This document shows positions 1 to 8,970 of a DNA stretch of 64,000 nucleotides, piece by piece. The stretch spans positions 3,162,001-3,226,000 of the forward strand of contig NZ_CP033073.1 of the NCBI RefSeq assembly GCF_003675325.1. Reading direction: 5' to 3'. Position 1 is the stretch's first letter, and every line of letters starts with the position of its first letter. The position numbers were made by a program, and so were the translations under genes. The DNA comes from Streptomyces dangxiongensis. Its GTDB lineage: Bacteria; Actinomycetota; Actinomycetes; Streptomycetales; Streptomycetaceae. Below the pieces are notes generated by a model. It searched no databases, had not been told where the DNA came from, and saw only the letters and a program-made list of their open reading frames with translations.

Positions 1-597
1 GCCACGCCGGACGGGCCACCGCTGCGCGACCGCTGGCTGGTCCTCGCCCAGTACGACACGGCCGACGCGAAACTGACGACCCGACGGATATGGCTGTACG
101 GCGCCGAGTCCGGCCACACCCGGCTGCTGCTCTCCTACGGCGCGGCCGGACGTCCGCCGGAGACGACGCTGCCGGTCGGGCTCGCCCTGGACGCGGAACT
201 GTCCGCCTACCCGGGCACCGGCCGGTCCCGGGCCGCCCTGGGCGAACGGTTCACCGCCCCGGCCCCGGCCGCGTTCCGCCCGCCGGGCGTGACCACCACG
301 GAGGCGGCGGCCCGGTACGGCGAGGCCTTGCGCGACGATCCCTGGCTGGAGTCGGTCCCGGTGACGCTGGGCCGGGTGATACCGGTCCCGGACGGCGACC
401 GGTGGCGGCTGGCCGACGCCGACACGGACACGGCCCTGCCGCTGACCCGGGCCGCCCGCTCCCGCCCCGGCCTGTGGCGGCTGGTCGCCCTCTCCGGCGG
501 CGCCCCCGTCACGGTCTTCGGCGAGTCCGGCCACCGCGGCTTCACCCCGCTCACCGCCTGGCCGGAGAGAACGGGCGACGCGGTGCCCCTGTGCTGA
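1..597 (+). CDS. C-terminal part of a SWIM zinc-finger-type protein (partial)
   Basis: An open frame runs from the first base to TGA at 597, giving the last 198 residues of a protein that starts outside the window. The visible part has no zinc-finger cysteines. It is a mixed hydrophobic/charged domain with phrases such as RIWLYGAESG, PVGLALDAEL and WRLVALSGG. I assign it from context and recall: in Streptomyces a SWIM zinc-finger protein commonly sits directly upstream of a DUF5691 protein, as here, 53 bp away on the same strand. Function is unknown; such clusters often also hold a MoxR ATPase and a VWA protein further upstream. Confidence is high that it codes and moderate on the family. Confidence 0.6.
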   Translation, partial: ATPDGPPLRDRWLVLAQYDTADAKLTTRRIWLYGAESGHTRLLLSYGAAGRPPETTLPVGLALDAELSAYPGTGRSRAALGERFTAPAPAAFRPPGVTTTEAAARYGEALRDDPWLESVPVTLGRVIPVPDGDRWRLADADTDTALPLTRAARSRPGLWRLVALSGGAPVTVFGESGHRGFTPLTAWPERTGDAVPLC

Positions 598-649
598 CCG
601 CCCGGAGCCTCTCGGCAACACCCGGCCAGCCGCACGGAAGGGAAACACG

Positions 650-2818
650 ATGAACGGGACACCGTCCGACAAGGACACACCGGCCGACGGCACGACACCG
701 ACCGACGGCGATGCACCGGCCCGCGAGCAGACACCGGACAGCACCGCGCCCCGCCCCGGGAGCGACCCCCGGAACAGCAGCGATGCCCCCGACGGCGCCA
801 TGACACCGAACGCCCAGGGGAGCCCGGCCGACTGCGCCGTACCGGACAGCGGCGCGGTGTCGGTCGACTGCGCCGTACCGGACAGCGGCGCGGTGCCGTT
901 CGACTGCGCCGTACCGGACAGCCACGCCGTGCCGGGCCGCAGCGCGGGGTTGCCGGACAGCGGCGCGGGGCCGGTCGGTGCCGTGCCGGGCCGCACGGCC
1001 CCCGCGGATTCCGGCGGCTCGTGGGAGGACCTGGTGACCGCCGCGCTTCTCGGCACCGACCGGCGCGCCCCGGCGTACGGCATACCCGGGCGCGCCGCAC
1101 CGGTCGCGCTGCTGGACGCGGCTGCCGTGGCGGCCGTACGGCGGCGGGCCGGACTGCGGCCCGCGCGGGCGCCACGGCGGCCGGAGCGAGCGCCCGCCGA
1201 CCCGCGCCCGGCCCTGCCCACGGCGGCGGCAGGCCGGCTGACCACGCTGCTCGCCGACCGTTCCGGCAGGGCGGCCGGCCGGCGGGGCAGCTCCCCGGAC
1301 CTCATGGAACTGCTGCCGCAGTGGCTGGCGGCGGCCAACGCGCACGGGTACGCGGCGCCCCCGCAGGCGCTGCCCGCGCTGCTGGACGCGGCCCGGGGCC
1401 GTACGGACCTGCGGCCGGCGGCACTCGCGTTCGCGGGACCACGCGCGCTGTGGCTGGCCCGGCTGAACCCGGACTGGCGCTTCGCCCTGCGCGCGGCCCC
1501 CGGCGGCGGCGCCACCCTGCCCGGCCCCGAGGACGCCGAGGCGGTGTGCCGGCTGTGGTCGGAAGGACTGTTCGCCGAGCGCGCGGCGCTGCTGGGCGCC
1601 CTGCGCGCCCGTACGCCGGCGCTGGGGCGCGAGCTGCTGGCATCGACCTGGGCGACGGAGCGGGCGGAGGATCGGCTGATGTTCCTCGACTCGCTGCGTA
1701 CCGGCCTGTCGGACGCGGACGAGCCGTTCCTGGAGCAGGCGCTGGGCGACCGCAGCCGCAACGTCCGGGCGACCGCGGCAGACCTGCTGTCGGCGCTGCC
1801 GGGTTCCGCCCTCGCCGCGCGGATGGCCGTACGGGCCGCGGCATGTGTGGCCCTGGACCGGACGGGGAACTCGGCCGTGATCGTGGTGGAGCCGCCGCCC
1901 GAGTGCGACTCCGGCATGGAACGCGACGGTGTGGTGGCCACACCGCCCTCGGGCAGAGGGGAACGATCGTGGTGGCTGGGGCAGCTGGTGGAAGCGGCCC
2001 CGCTCGGCACCTGGGCCGGGCGGTTCGGCGGCCGGACGGCGCGGGACATCGTGGCGCTGCCGGTGGCGGACGGCTGGCAGGGCGAGCTGCACACGGCCTG
2101 GTGCCGGGCGGCGGTACGGCAGCGGGACGCCGCGTGGTCCCGGGCACTGCTCGGCTCACCGTCCGCGCCGGAGGCGGGCGGCCCGGGCGCGGTGTCCCTC
2201 GCGGAACGGGCGAAGCTGCTGGCGGCGCTGGCACCGGCGGAGCGGGCGGCATGGGTGGCCGGGTTCATCGCGACACACGGCTTGTCGGAGGCGTTCCAGC
2301 TACTCGGGGTGTGCGCCGTCCCCTGGGCCGCCCCGCTGGGCCGGGCGGTGGTGGACGCTCTGAACATCGCGCGCGACGCGGGCAGTTATCCCTGGAGTTT
2401 CAGCGGGGTGATGGGGCTGGCGGAACGCTGCCTGGACCCGGCGGAGACCGTACGGCTGGAGGCACTGCTGGCGATACCCGACGAGCGGGAGGACGCCGCG
2501 CCGGGGGCCGGCGGGTACTGGGCGGAGGCGTTCCAGCGCCTGGTCACGACGCTGCGGCTACGGGCGGTGATGGCGCGGGAGCTGGCACCGACACCCACCG
2601 GAGCCCCGGCCCGGCCACCACAGGCGCCGGCGCCACCGCCCGCTCGACCCCGGCAGGCACCCGCTCAGCCACCTCAGCCGTCACAGGCACCGGCGCCGCC
2701 GCCTGCCCCCGCTCAGCCATCAGATGCGCCGGCGTCACCGCCCGCCCCCGCTCGACCCCCGCAGGTGACCTCGCCGCCCCCTCAGGCAGCCCCTCAGCCG
2801 CCGGACGCGGCCGGCTGA
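650..2818 (+). CDS. DUF5691 family protein with repeat-rich N-terminus and Pro-rich tail
   Basis: 722 residues from ATG at 650, preceded by a GGAAGGGA ribosome site. The first 120 residues are low complexity (Pro, Asp, Ser, Ala) and hold three 12-residue repeats ([12 protein letters not shown] type) coded by a 36-bp tandem repeat. The conserved body begins near residue 124 with [15 protein letters not shown] and continues to about 645, alpha-helical and Leu/Ala/Arg rich, including [16 protein letters not shown], which looks like a HEAT-type repeat. The last 75 residues are a Pro/Ala/Gln tail. It follows the SWIM-type gene and probably forms an operon with it. Its 3' end overlaps the convergent mutase gene by 25 bp. 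Biochemical function is unknown. Confidence 0.8.
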   Translation: MNGTPSDKDTPADGTTPTDGDAPAREQTPDSTAPRPGSDPRNSSDAPDGAMTPNAQGSPADCAVPDSGAVSVDCAVPDSGAVPFDCAVPDSHAVPGRSAGLPDSGAGPVGAVPGRTAPADSGGSWEDLVTAALLGTDRRAPAYGIPGRAAPVALLDAAAVAAVRRRAGLRPARAPRRPERAPADPRPALPTAAAGRLTTLLADRSGRAAGRRGSSPDLMELLPQWLAAANAHGYAAPPQALPALLDAARGRTDLRPAALAFAGPRALWLARLNPDWRFALRAAPGGGATLPGPEDAEAVCRLWSEGLFAERAALLGALRARTPALGRELLASTWATERAEDRLMFLDSLRTGLSDADEPFLEQALGDRSRNVRATAADLLSALPGSALAARMAVRAAACVALDRTGNSAVIVVEPPPECDSGMERDGVVATPPSGRGERSWWLGQLVEAAPLGTWAGRFGGRTARDIVALPVADGWQGELHTAWCRAAVRQRDAAWSRALLGSPSAPEAGGPGAVSLAERAKLLAALAPAERAAWVAGFIATHGLSEAFQLLGVCAVPWAAPLGRAVVDALNIARDAGSYPWSFSGVMGLAERCLDPAETVRLEALLAIPDEREDAAPGAGGYWAEAFQRLVTTLRLRAVMARELAPTPTGAPARPPQAPAPPPARPRQAPAQPPQPSQAPAPPPAPAQPSDAPASPPAPARPPQVTSPPPQAAPQPPDAAG
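830..937 (+). repeat. 36-bp tandem repeat, three copies, in frame
   Basis: Three consecutive 36-bp units (830-865, 866-901, 902-937) each begin GACTGCGCCGTACCGGACAG. The first two are nearly identical and the third diverges at its end. Each codes 12 residues, so copy number can change without breaking the frame of the DUF5691 gene. Confidence 0.9.
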
Positions 2819-3216
2819 CCGGCGTTCTCCCGCACCCACTCCACGATCGACGTGGTGGTGGCGCCCGGCGTGAAGATCGCGGCGACGCCCTTCTCCTTCA
2901 GCGGCGCGATGTCCTCCTCCGGGATGATGCCGCCCCCGAAGACGAGGATGTCCGCCGCGTCCCGCTCCTTGAGCAGGTCGATGACCGCTGCGAACAGCGT
3001 GTTGTGGGCGCCGGAGAGGATCGAGAGGCCGATCGCGTCGGCGTCCTCCTGGATGGCCGTGCCGACGATCTGTTCCGGGGTCTGGTGGAGCCCGGTGTAG
3101 ATGACCTCCATACCGGCGTCGCGCAACGCGCGCGCGATGACCTTGGCCCCACGATCGTGGCCGTCGAGCCCCGGCTTGGCGACCACCACGCGGATCGGAC
3201 CGGCTGCCACACCCAT
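2794..3216 (-). CDS. icmB: Isobutyryl-CoA mutase small (B12-binding) subunit
   Basis: 140 residues forming a stand-alone cobalamin-binding domain. The lower-ligand motif D18-x-H20-x-x-G23 (GLDGHDRG) is present, followed by LSILSGAHN and FGGGIIP, the other B12-fold signatures. Length matches IcmB-type small subunits (about 136-140). It should pair with a separate large subunit to interconvert isobutyryl-CoA and n-butyryl-CoA in valine/fatty-acid metabolism; that partner is not in the window. ATG at 3216 is chosen over the in-frame ATG at 3228 because GGAGG sits 5 nt before 3216. The 3' end overlaps the convergent DUF5691 gene. A methylmalonyl-CoA mutase-like partner role is the alternative. 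Confidence 0.9.
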   Translation of the reverse strand: MGVAAGPIRVVVAKPGLDGHDRGAKVIARALRDAGMEVIYTGLHQTPEQIVGTAIQEDADAIGLSILSGAHNTLFAAVIDLLKERDAADILVFGGGIIPEEDIAPLKEKGVAAIFTPGATTTSIVEWVRENAGQPAASGG

Positions 3217-3317
3217 CACTGCCTCCATCAAGCGACCACGGAAGCGATCGCTTCCGTCCGTACCGACAAGTACCGCACTTTTGGCGCGTCCCGCCACTGT
3301 CGCGAAGTGAACGAACG

Positions 3318-3326
3318 TTATCCACA
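3318..3326 (+). other. DnaA-box-like 9-mer
   Basis: TTATCCACA, an exact match to the classic bacterial DnaA box, lies in the 223-bp gap between the divergent icmB and lipase genes. It is a single site and chance occurrence is possible. Confidence 0.4.
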
Positions 3327-3439
3327 GCATCCCGCAACCCGCGGTTTTACGGCACGCAGGGAGGGGGAAATCACATGGTGGGACATGAGGGCACACGGGG
3401 GACCGAGCCGCCTCCCGGCGTGCCGACAGGAGGTCGGCC

Positions 3440-4291
3440 ATGAAGGTCACCGGGGTATTGCCACTCTTCCTCCCGGTCTGCCGCCGCCTGTGGCCCGGCA
3501 GACTCACCGGACTCTCCATGGCGCTGCTCAAGGCGACCGCCCTCGAGGCGGCGATCCTCGCCGGACACCTCCTGCTGTATCCGACGGGTCTCGCCCAGGA
3601 ACGCCGCTCGGCGGCCCTGGCCGCGGCGGAGGGCGCCACCCGGCTGCCCGCCCACCCCGGCACGCCGGTCGTGCTGCTGCACGGCTTCATCGACAACCGC
3701 TCGGTGTTCGTCCTGCTGCGCCGCACCCTCGCCCAGCACGGCCGACAGCGCGTCGAGTCGCTCAACTACTCCCCGCTGACCTGTGACATACGGGCCGCGG
3801 CCGATCTGCTCGGCCGGCACATCGAGGAGATCTGCGAGCGCACCGGCAGCGCCCGGGTCGACATCGTGGGACACAGCCTCGGTGGCCTGATCGCCCGCTA
3901 CTACGTCCAGTGCCTGGGCGGTGACCTGCGCGTACGGACGTTGGTGACGCTCGGTACGCCCCACTCCGGGACGAAGGTTGCGCCGCTGGCCGACGCCCAT
4001 CCGATCGTGCGACAGATGCGGCCCGGATCGCCGGTGATCAAGGAGCTGGCCCGGCCCGCCCCCGGCTGCCGTACCCGGTTCGTGAGCTTCTGGAGCGACC
4101 TCGACTCGATGATGGACCCGCTGGAGACGGCCTGCCTGGAGCACTCCGATCTCGACGCGCACAACGTCCGGGTGACCGGCATCGGGCATCTCGCCCTGCC
4201 CGTGCACCCCGCCGTGGCGTCCGGGATACGTGAGGTCCTCGACGCCCCCCACCCCGGGGAGCGGGTCGGCGAGGGCCTGACGGTGGCCTGA
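3440..4291 (+). CDS. Alpha/beta-hydrolase lipase or esterase
   Basis: 283 residues from ATG at 3440, with GGAGGT about 6 nt upstream. A hydrophobic N-terminal stretch (about residues 22-48) suggests a membrane anchor or signal. The oxyanion HG motif is at 81-82 (VVLLHGF), the nucleophile elbow is GHSLGG with Ser146, and a late His occurs in GIGHLALP near 258. A likely acid is in the SDLD segment. The fold matches the bacterial triacylglycerol lipase/PGAP1-like group. It lies divergent from icmB and upstream of a cell-wall peptidase. Substrate cannot be told from sequence. Confidence 0.85.
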   Translation: MKVTGVLPLFLPVCRRLWPGRLTGLSMALLKATALEAAILAGHLLLYPTGLAQERRSAALAAAEGATRLPAHPGTPVVLLHGFIDNRSVFVLLRRTLAQHGRQRVESLNYSPLTCDIRAAADLLGRHIEEICERTGSARVDIVGHSLGGLIARYYVQCLGGDLRVRTLVTLGTPHSGTKVAPLADAHPIVRQMRPGSPVIKELARPAPGCRTRFVSFWSDLDSMMDPLETACLEHSDLDAHNVRVTGIGHLALPVHPAVASGIREVLDAPHPGERVGEGLTVA

Positions 4292-4445
4292 GACCGCCTC
4301 GACCCGGGAGGGACGAGCCCGCGCACGGTTGACTCAGAGTCACGTGGCATCGAACAGGCTTCGAACGTAAGGCCAAGGTCGGGTCCTGCGTCCCCCGAAA
4401 CACAGCCGAATGCCCGTTTCAGGCCCACGGGAAACCAGCCGAAGA

Positions 4446-4475
4446 TTGTCGCGCCCACGTACCGCCGGGTACAGT
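4446..4475 (+). promoter_or_regulatory. Candidate vegetative promoter for the M23 gene
   Basis: TTGTCG (4446-4451) and TACAGT (4470-4475) are separated by 18 bp and end about 48 bp before the GTG start. The match to a sigma-70-type promoter is moderate. TTGACT near 4329 is another possible -35. Confidence 0.35.
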
Positions 4476-4523
4476 CGCCGCACTGCTCTGGCAGCCCCTG
4501 TTGTCGAGGCGAAAGAGAAGTTG

Positions 4524-6023
4524 GTGAACGATCGTCACCCGTCGGGGACCATGACCACCCCGGCCCCGGCTTCCGACGCCCCCACCGCGCACTACGCGCC
4601 GTACGGGGCACAGGAAGTCCCCTACGACGACCTCACCACGTACGGCGCCTATGACACCACCGGTTTCACGAGTGGTTCCACGGGCACCGCGGCCTTCGAC
4701 ACCGACCCGCTCTTCGGCAGTTTTCCGGGCAGCGAGCAGACCCCCGGCGCGTACGACACGGCCCAGTGGCCGCCGGCCGGCGGCCACTCCCCCGACTACG
4801 ACCCCTACGCGGCCCAGCAGCACGCCGGTTACGACTCCGGCGTCCATGACACCACCGCCTGGACGTTCCCCACGCAGGCCACCGGCAACGACGTCAGCGG
4901 CCAGTGGGACACGGGCGCCTGGCACCAGTCCGGCCGGCCCGGCAGCGCCGACCCCGCGCAGCAGTGGGACTGGGGCACCCAGACCTTCGACACGGGCGCG
5001 TACGACGCCACGCAGTGGAACTCCGCGGGGCAGACCGGGACGCCGGACCTCGAACAGGACGGCGAACCGTTCGACCAGCAGGCCACCGCCACGTTCGAGG
5101 CGGTCGGCGACGCGCAGGCCGAGGCCTTCGAGCGGGCGTCGTACGAGGACACCGCCCACGACGAACAGCCTTCCGGTGCCGACGAGCCGGGCTCCACCGG
5201 CGAACTGCCCGCCGTGACCGGCCTGTTGGACGGTCAGGAGGAGACCGGCCCGGCGCCGCAGACCCGCGCGGGCGCACGCGGCGCGGCACGCTCCCGGCGC
5301 CGTACGCCCGCCAAGCGCTCCGCGCTGCTGACCGTCGCCGTGCCCTCGGCCTGCGTGATGGGGGTCGCCGGAATCGCCGCGGCCTCGGTCGGCGCGCTCG
5401 GCGACAGCTCCGAGGACACCACCGCCTCCGCCCCGGACGTGCAGGTGGTCAAGCCGTCGATCGCCAACAGCAAGCTGGACACCCAGCTCAGGACGCTCTC
5501 CGACGGCGCCCACGACTTCGCCGACCGGGCGAGCCGCACCCAGGAGCGGATCGACCTCGTCGCACAGCAGGCGCTGGAGAAGAAGAAGGCCGCGGCGGAG
5601 GCCGCGCTCAAGGAGCGGCTGCGCCCCAAGTTCGTGCTGCCGGTCGCCCAGCGCGGACTCAGCGCGTACTTCGGCCAGGCGGGCGTGAACTGGATGTCGG
5701 TGCACACCGGCATCGACTTCCCGGTCTCGTACGGCACCACGGTGATGGCCGCCACCGACGGCACGGTCACCACCCAGTGGAACAGCGCCTACGGCAACAT
5801 GCTGATCCTGACGTCGAAGGACGGCACGCAGACCTGGTACTGCCACCTGTCCAGCTACCGCGTCGCCTCCGGTACGACCGTCAAGGCCGGCGAGCCGATC
5901 GCCTACTCCGGCAACTCCGGCAACTCCACGGGTCCGCACCTCCACTTCGAGGTGCGTCCGGCGGGCGGGGCGGCCATAGACCCGTTGCCGTGGCTGCGAA
6001 GCCACGGGCTCGATCCGACGTAG
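4524..6023 (+). CDS. M23 family peptidoglycan endopeptidase, membrane-anchored
   Basis: 499 residues from GTG at 4524. The first 240 residues are Tyr/Asp/Thr/Gly-rich low complexity (repeated TGAYD/AYDTTGF-like phrases), probably cytoplasmic or disordered. A single membrane segment follows (SALLTVAVPSACVMGVAGIA), then a Lys/Ala/Glu coiled coil around TQERIDLVAQQALEKKKA, then a LytM/M23 domain. Zinc-site motifs are visible: HTGID supplies H and D, and HLHFE supplies the last His. It should cut peptidoglycan cross-bridges outside the membrane. The start is uncertain; ATG at 4551 is an in-frame alternative. The gene ends in a strong terminator, convergent with pcrA. Confidence 0.88.
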   Translation: MNDRHPSGTMTTPAPASDAPTAHYAPYGAQEVPYDDLTTYGAYDTTGFTSGSTGTAAFDTDPLFGSFPGSEQTPGAYDTAQWPPAGGHSPDYDPYAAQQHAGYDSGVHDTTAWTFPTQATGNDVSGQWDTGAWHQSGRPGSADPAQQWDWGTQTFDTGAYDATQWNSAGQTGTPDLEQDGEPFDQQATATFEAVGDAQAEAFERASYEDTAHDEQPSGADEPGSTGELPAVTGLLDGQEETGPAPQTRAGARGAARSRRRTPAKRSALLTVAVPSACVMGVAGIAAASVGALGDSSEDTTASAPDVQVVKPSIANSKLDTQLRTLSDGAHDFADRASRTQERIDLVAQQALEKKKAAAEAALKERLRPKFVLPVAQRGLSAYFGQAGVNWMSVHTGIDFPVSYGTTVMAATDGTVTTQWNSAYGNMLILTSKDGTQTWYCHLSSYRVASGTTVKAGEPIAYSGNSGNSTGPHLHFEVRPAGGAAIDPLPWLRSHGLDPT

Positions 6024-6032
6024 GTAACGGCA

Positions 6033-6056
6033 GGCCCCCGCCGAGCGGCGGGGGCC
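6033..6056. terminator. Bidirectional hairpin terminator between M23 gene and pcrA
   Basis: Perfect 11-bp stem (GGCCCCCGCCG and its complement) with a 2-base gap at the loop, placed between convergent stop codons. Confidence 0.8.
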
Positions 6057-6063
6057 CTTCGCA

Positions 6064-8553
6064 CTACAGCTTCTCCACCGGCGCGTACCGCAGCAGCAGC
6101 CGCTTCGGCTTGGTGTCACCGAAGTCGACCGTGGCCTCCGCGTTCGCACCCGTGCCCTTCACCCCGACGACCGTGCCCAGCCCGAACTGGTCGTGGGTGA
6201 CCCGGTCCCCGACGGCCAGCGCGACCACCGGCTTCTCGGCCGTGCGCCGCGTGGCGAACCCGGCCGCACCCGACGCCGAGGACCGGGAGCGGGACGAGGA
6301 CAGCGAGGCCGCGATCCCGGACGCCGGTCCGGACGACACCGGTGCCGCAGCCCCTGTCCGCTTCCACTCCAGGTGGGCGGCCGGGATCTCCTCCAGGAAG
6401 CGGGAGGGCGGGTTGTACGAGGGCTGGCCCCAGGCGCTGCGCAGCGCCGACCGCGTGAGGTACAGCCGCTCCCGGGCGCGGGTGATGCCGACGTAGGCCA
6501 GACGCCGCTCCTCCTCCAGCTCCTTGGCCTCCCCGAGGGCGCGCATGTGCGGGAAGACGCCGTCCTCCATGCCGGTCAGGAACACGACCGGGAACTCCAG
6601 GCCCTTGGCGGTGTGCAGCGTCATCAGCGTGATGACACCGTCGCCGCCCTCCTCGTCGGGGATCTGGTCGGAGTCGGCGACCAGGGCGACCTGCTCCAGG
6701 AAGTCTGCGAGCGTGCCGGTCTCTCCCTCGCCGCGCTCCTGTTCGAACTCAAGTGCCACGGCCGCGAGTTCCTGGAGGTTCTCGATGCGGGTCTCGTCCT
6801 GCGGGTCGGTGGAGGCCTGCAACTCGGCCAGATACCCGGTGCGTTCGAGCACGGCTTCCAGGACGGTCGCCGGTCCGGCACCGGATTCGACGATCGTGCG
6901 CAGGTCCTCCATCAGCGTGTTGAACCGCTTCACGGCATTCGTCGACCGCGCGGCCATGCCGTACGCCTCGTCGACGCGCTTCAGGGCCTGCGGAAAGCTG
7001 ATCTTCTCGCGCTGGGCGAGGGCGTCGACCATGGCCTCCGCGCGGTCGCCGATACCCCGCTTGGGCACGTTGAGGATGCGGCGCAGCGGCACCGAGTCCT
7101 CGGGGTTGGCGAGAACGCGCAGGTAGGCCAGGACGTCCCGGACCTCCTTGCGCTCGTAGAAGCGGACGCCGCCGACGACCTTGTACGGCAGGCCGACGCG
7201 GATGAAGACCTCTTCGAAGACACGGGACTGGGCGTTCGTGCGGTAGAAGACAGCGACGTCCCCGGCGCGTGCCTCCCCCGCGTCGGTGAGCCGGTCTATC
7301 TCGTCCGCGACGAACTGGGCCTCGTCGTGCTCGGTGTCGGCGACGTAACCGGTGATCCGGGCGCCGTGGCCGGCGTTGGTCCACAGGTTCTTCGGGCGGC
7401 GGGACTCGTTGCGCTCGATGACCGCGTTGGCGGCGGACAGGATCGTCTGCGTGGAGCGGTAGTTCTGCTCCAGCAGGATCGTCGTCGCGTTCGGGTAGTC
7501 CTCCTCGAACTGGAGGATGTTGCGGATCGTCGCGCCCCGGAAGGCGTAGATCGACTGGTCGGCGTCGCCCACGACACACAGTTCGGCGGGCGGCAGGTCA
7601 CCGTCGCCGGGCGGTACGTCGACGTCCTCGGCGGCACGCTCGCCCGTCCCGACCAGCTCGCGCACCAGGGCGTACTGGGCGTGGTTGGTGTCCTGGTACT
7701 CGTCGACCAGGACGTGCCGGAAACGGCGGCGGTAGTGCTCGGCGACGTCCGGGAAGGCGCGCAGCAGGTTGACCGTCGTCATGATCAGGTCGTCGAAGTC
7801 GAGGGCGTTCGCCTCGCGCAGCCGCGACTGGTAGAGCGTGTACGCCTGGGCGAGGGTCTTCTCGAAGCCGTCGGCGGCCCGGGCGGCGAAATCCTCCTCG
7901 TCGATCAGCTCGTTCTTGAGGTTGCTGATCTTCGCGCTGAAGGACTTGGGCGGGTAGCGCTTGGGGTCGAGGTCCAGGTCACGGCAGACCAGGGCCATCA
8001 GGCGCTTGCTGTCGGCCGCGTCGTAGATCGAGAACGACGAGGTGAAACCGAGCTTCTTCGACTCGCGGCGGAGGATGCGCACGCACGCGCTGTGGAACGT
8101 CATCACCCACATCGCGTTGGCGCGCGGGCCGACGAGCTGCTCGACACGCTCCCTCATCTCGCCGGCGGCCTTGTTGGTGAAGGTGATCGCGAGGATCTGA
8201 CCCGGGTGGACGCTCCGCTCGGCGAGCAGGTGGGCGATGCGGTGGGTGAGCACACGGGTCTTGCCGGAGCCGGCGCCGGCGACGATGAGCAGCGGAGAGC
8301 CGGCGTGCACGACCGCGGCGCGCTGGTTCGCGTTCAGCCCCGCCAGGAGTGTCGCCGCGTCGATCACGGGGCGGGGGGCGCCGTCGCGGTAGTGGGCGTC
8401 CCGGTCCGGCGGCGCGTCGAACTTCCCGCCGAACAGATCGTCCGGAAGCGGTTCCGGGGTGTGGTCGTGCTCGGGCGGCGGCGGAAGCTCCTCGTCGTGC
8501 CCGCGCGGGGGCTGGAGGTCCGCCAGGAAGCTGTCGTCAAAGAGGCTGCTCAT
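6064..8553 (-). CDS. pcrA: UvrD/PcrA-type ATP-dependent DNA helicase
   Basis: 829 residues. Walker A GAGSGKTR is at residues 93-100, Walker B DEYQDTNHAQY is further on, and the other superfamily 1A motifs are clear (QNYRSTQTIL, VFYRTNAQSR, TLHTAKGLEF, VGITRARERL). The C-terminus has a Tudor-like segment (GDRVTHDQFGLGTVVGV), typical of Gram-positive PcrA. It is a 3'-5' helicase in repair and in removing RecA and stalled replication or transcription complexes. It is transcribed alone, divergent from the riboswitch-controlled peptidase gene. Length and motifs are all normal for the family. Confidence 0.96.
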   Translation of the reverse strand: MSSLFDDSFLADLQPPRGHDEELPPPPEHDHTPEPLPDDLFGGKFDAPPDRDAHYRDGAPRPVIDAATLLAGLNANQRAAVVHAGSPLLIVAGAGSGKTRVLTHRIAHLLAERSVHPGQILAITFTNKAAGEMRERVEQLVGPRANAMWVMTFHSACVRILRRESKKLGFTSSFSIYDAADSKRLMALVCRDLDLDPKRYPPKSFSAKISNLKNELIDEEDFAARAADGFEKTLAQAYTLYQSRLREANALDFDDLIMTTVNLLRAFPDVAEHYRRRFRHVLVDEYQDTNHAQYALVRELVGTGERAAEDVDVPPGDGDLPPAELCVVGDADQSIYAFRGATIRNILQFEEDYPNATTILLEQNYRSTQTILSAANAVIERNESRRPKNLWTNAGHGARITGYVADTEHDEAQFVADEIDRLTDAGEARAGDVAVFYRTNAQSRVFEEVFIRVGLPYKVVGGVRFYERKEVRDVLAYLRVLANPEDSVPLRRILNVPKRGIGDRAEAMVDALAQREKISFPQALKRVDEAYGMAARSTNAVKRFNTLMEDLRTIVESGAGPATVLEAVLERTGYLAELQASTDPQDETRIENLQELAAVALEFEQERGEGETGTLADFLEQVALVADSDQIPDEEGGDGVITLMTLHTAKGLEFPVVFLTGMEDGVFPHMRALGEAKELEEERRLAYVGITRARERLYLTRSALRSAWGQPSYNPPSRFLEEIPAAHLEWKRTGAAAPVSSGPASGIAASLSSSRSRSSASGAAGFATRRTAEKPVVALAVGDRVTHDQFGLGTVVGVKGTGANAEATVDFGDTKPKRLLLRYAPVEKL

Positions 8554-8657
8554 CGCTCTCCGAGTCTAGGGCGCCCCACCGACAACCGGTCACCGTCCCG
8601 CGGACCGGTCTTCGCCACACAGGGCCGTATGACCCCTCACGCACCGGAAGCACCTGG

Positions 8658-8671
8658 TCACACGCGTGTGA
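8658..8671. promoter_or_regulatory. 14-bp perfect palindrome, candidate operator
   Basis: TCACACGCGTGTGA lies between the divergent pcrA and C40 peptidase genes, about 145 bp upstream of the riboswitch. The binding protein is unknown. Confidence 0.4.
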
Positions 8672-8802
8672 ATCCGGCCCCAGGTCACGGAAATGTATCG
8701 GACATACTGCGCACCAACCTTCACAGAAGACACACGAGTTGGCTAGGTTGCCGTCAGGCCGCACGACCCCCCTCCGGCGAACGTCGCCGGGCCGCGCGGC
8801 CT

Positions 8803-8947
8803 CCGCCGAGTCCGGCGTGCCCCCTGTGCGGCGCCCGGAGCCGGGGACCCACCGAATCCTGGGGTGAATCGGCCGACTCCCGCCCGGGACGACGCCGTAG
8901 GGCAACCCTTCCGTCCGCCCGAACCCGACAGCTAACCCGGTAGGCGG
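8803..8947 (+). ncRNA. c-di-AMP riboswitch (ydaO/yuaA type)
   Basis: The stretch upstream of the TTG start shows the conserved ydaO elements in order: GGGGTGAATCGGCC, CGTAGGGCAACCC, then GAACCCGACAGCTAACCC and GGTAGGC. The ends CCGCC (8803-8807) and GGCGG (8943-8947) can pair as P1. In Streptomyces this class typically precedes cell-wall hydrolase genes (rpfA and NlpC/P60 types) and lowers expression when c-di-AMP is high; here the downstream gene is a C40 peptidase. No clear separate terminator follows, so control could act on transcript elongation or the nearby ribosome site. Assigned from recalled consensus, not a covariance search. Confidence 0.88.
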
Positions 8948-8970
8948 CAGCTAGGAAGGAGTCGCCTCCC

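Noticed and set aside
551..2252. Long minus-strand frames opposite the DUF5691 gene
   Set aside because: Arg/Gly/Pro-rich products with no domains; typical antisense shadow of a GC-rich gene.
4292..4523. Possible second ydaO riboswitch before the M23 peptidase
   Set aside because: The GTGAATCGG, CGTAGGGC and ACAGCTAACCC elements are absent.
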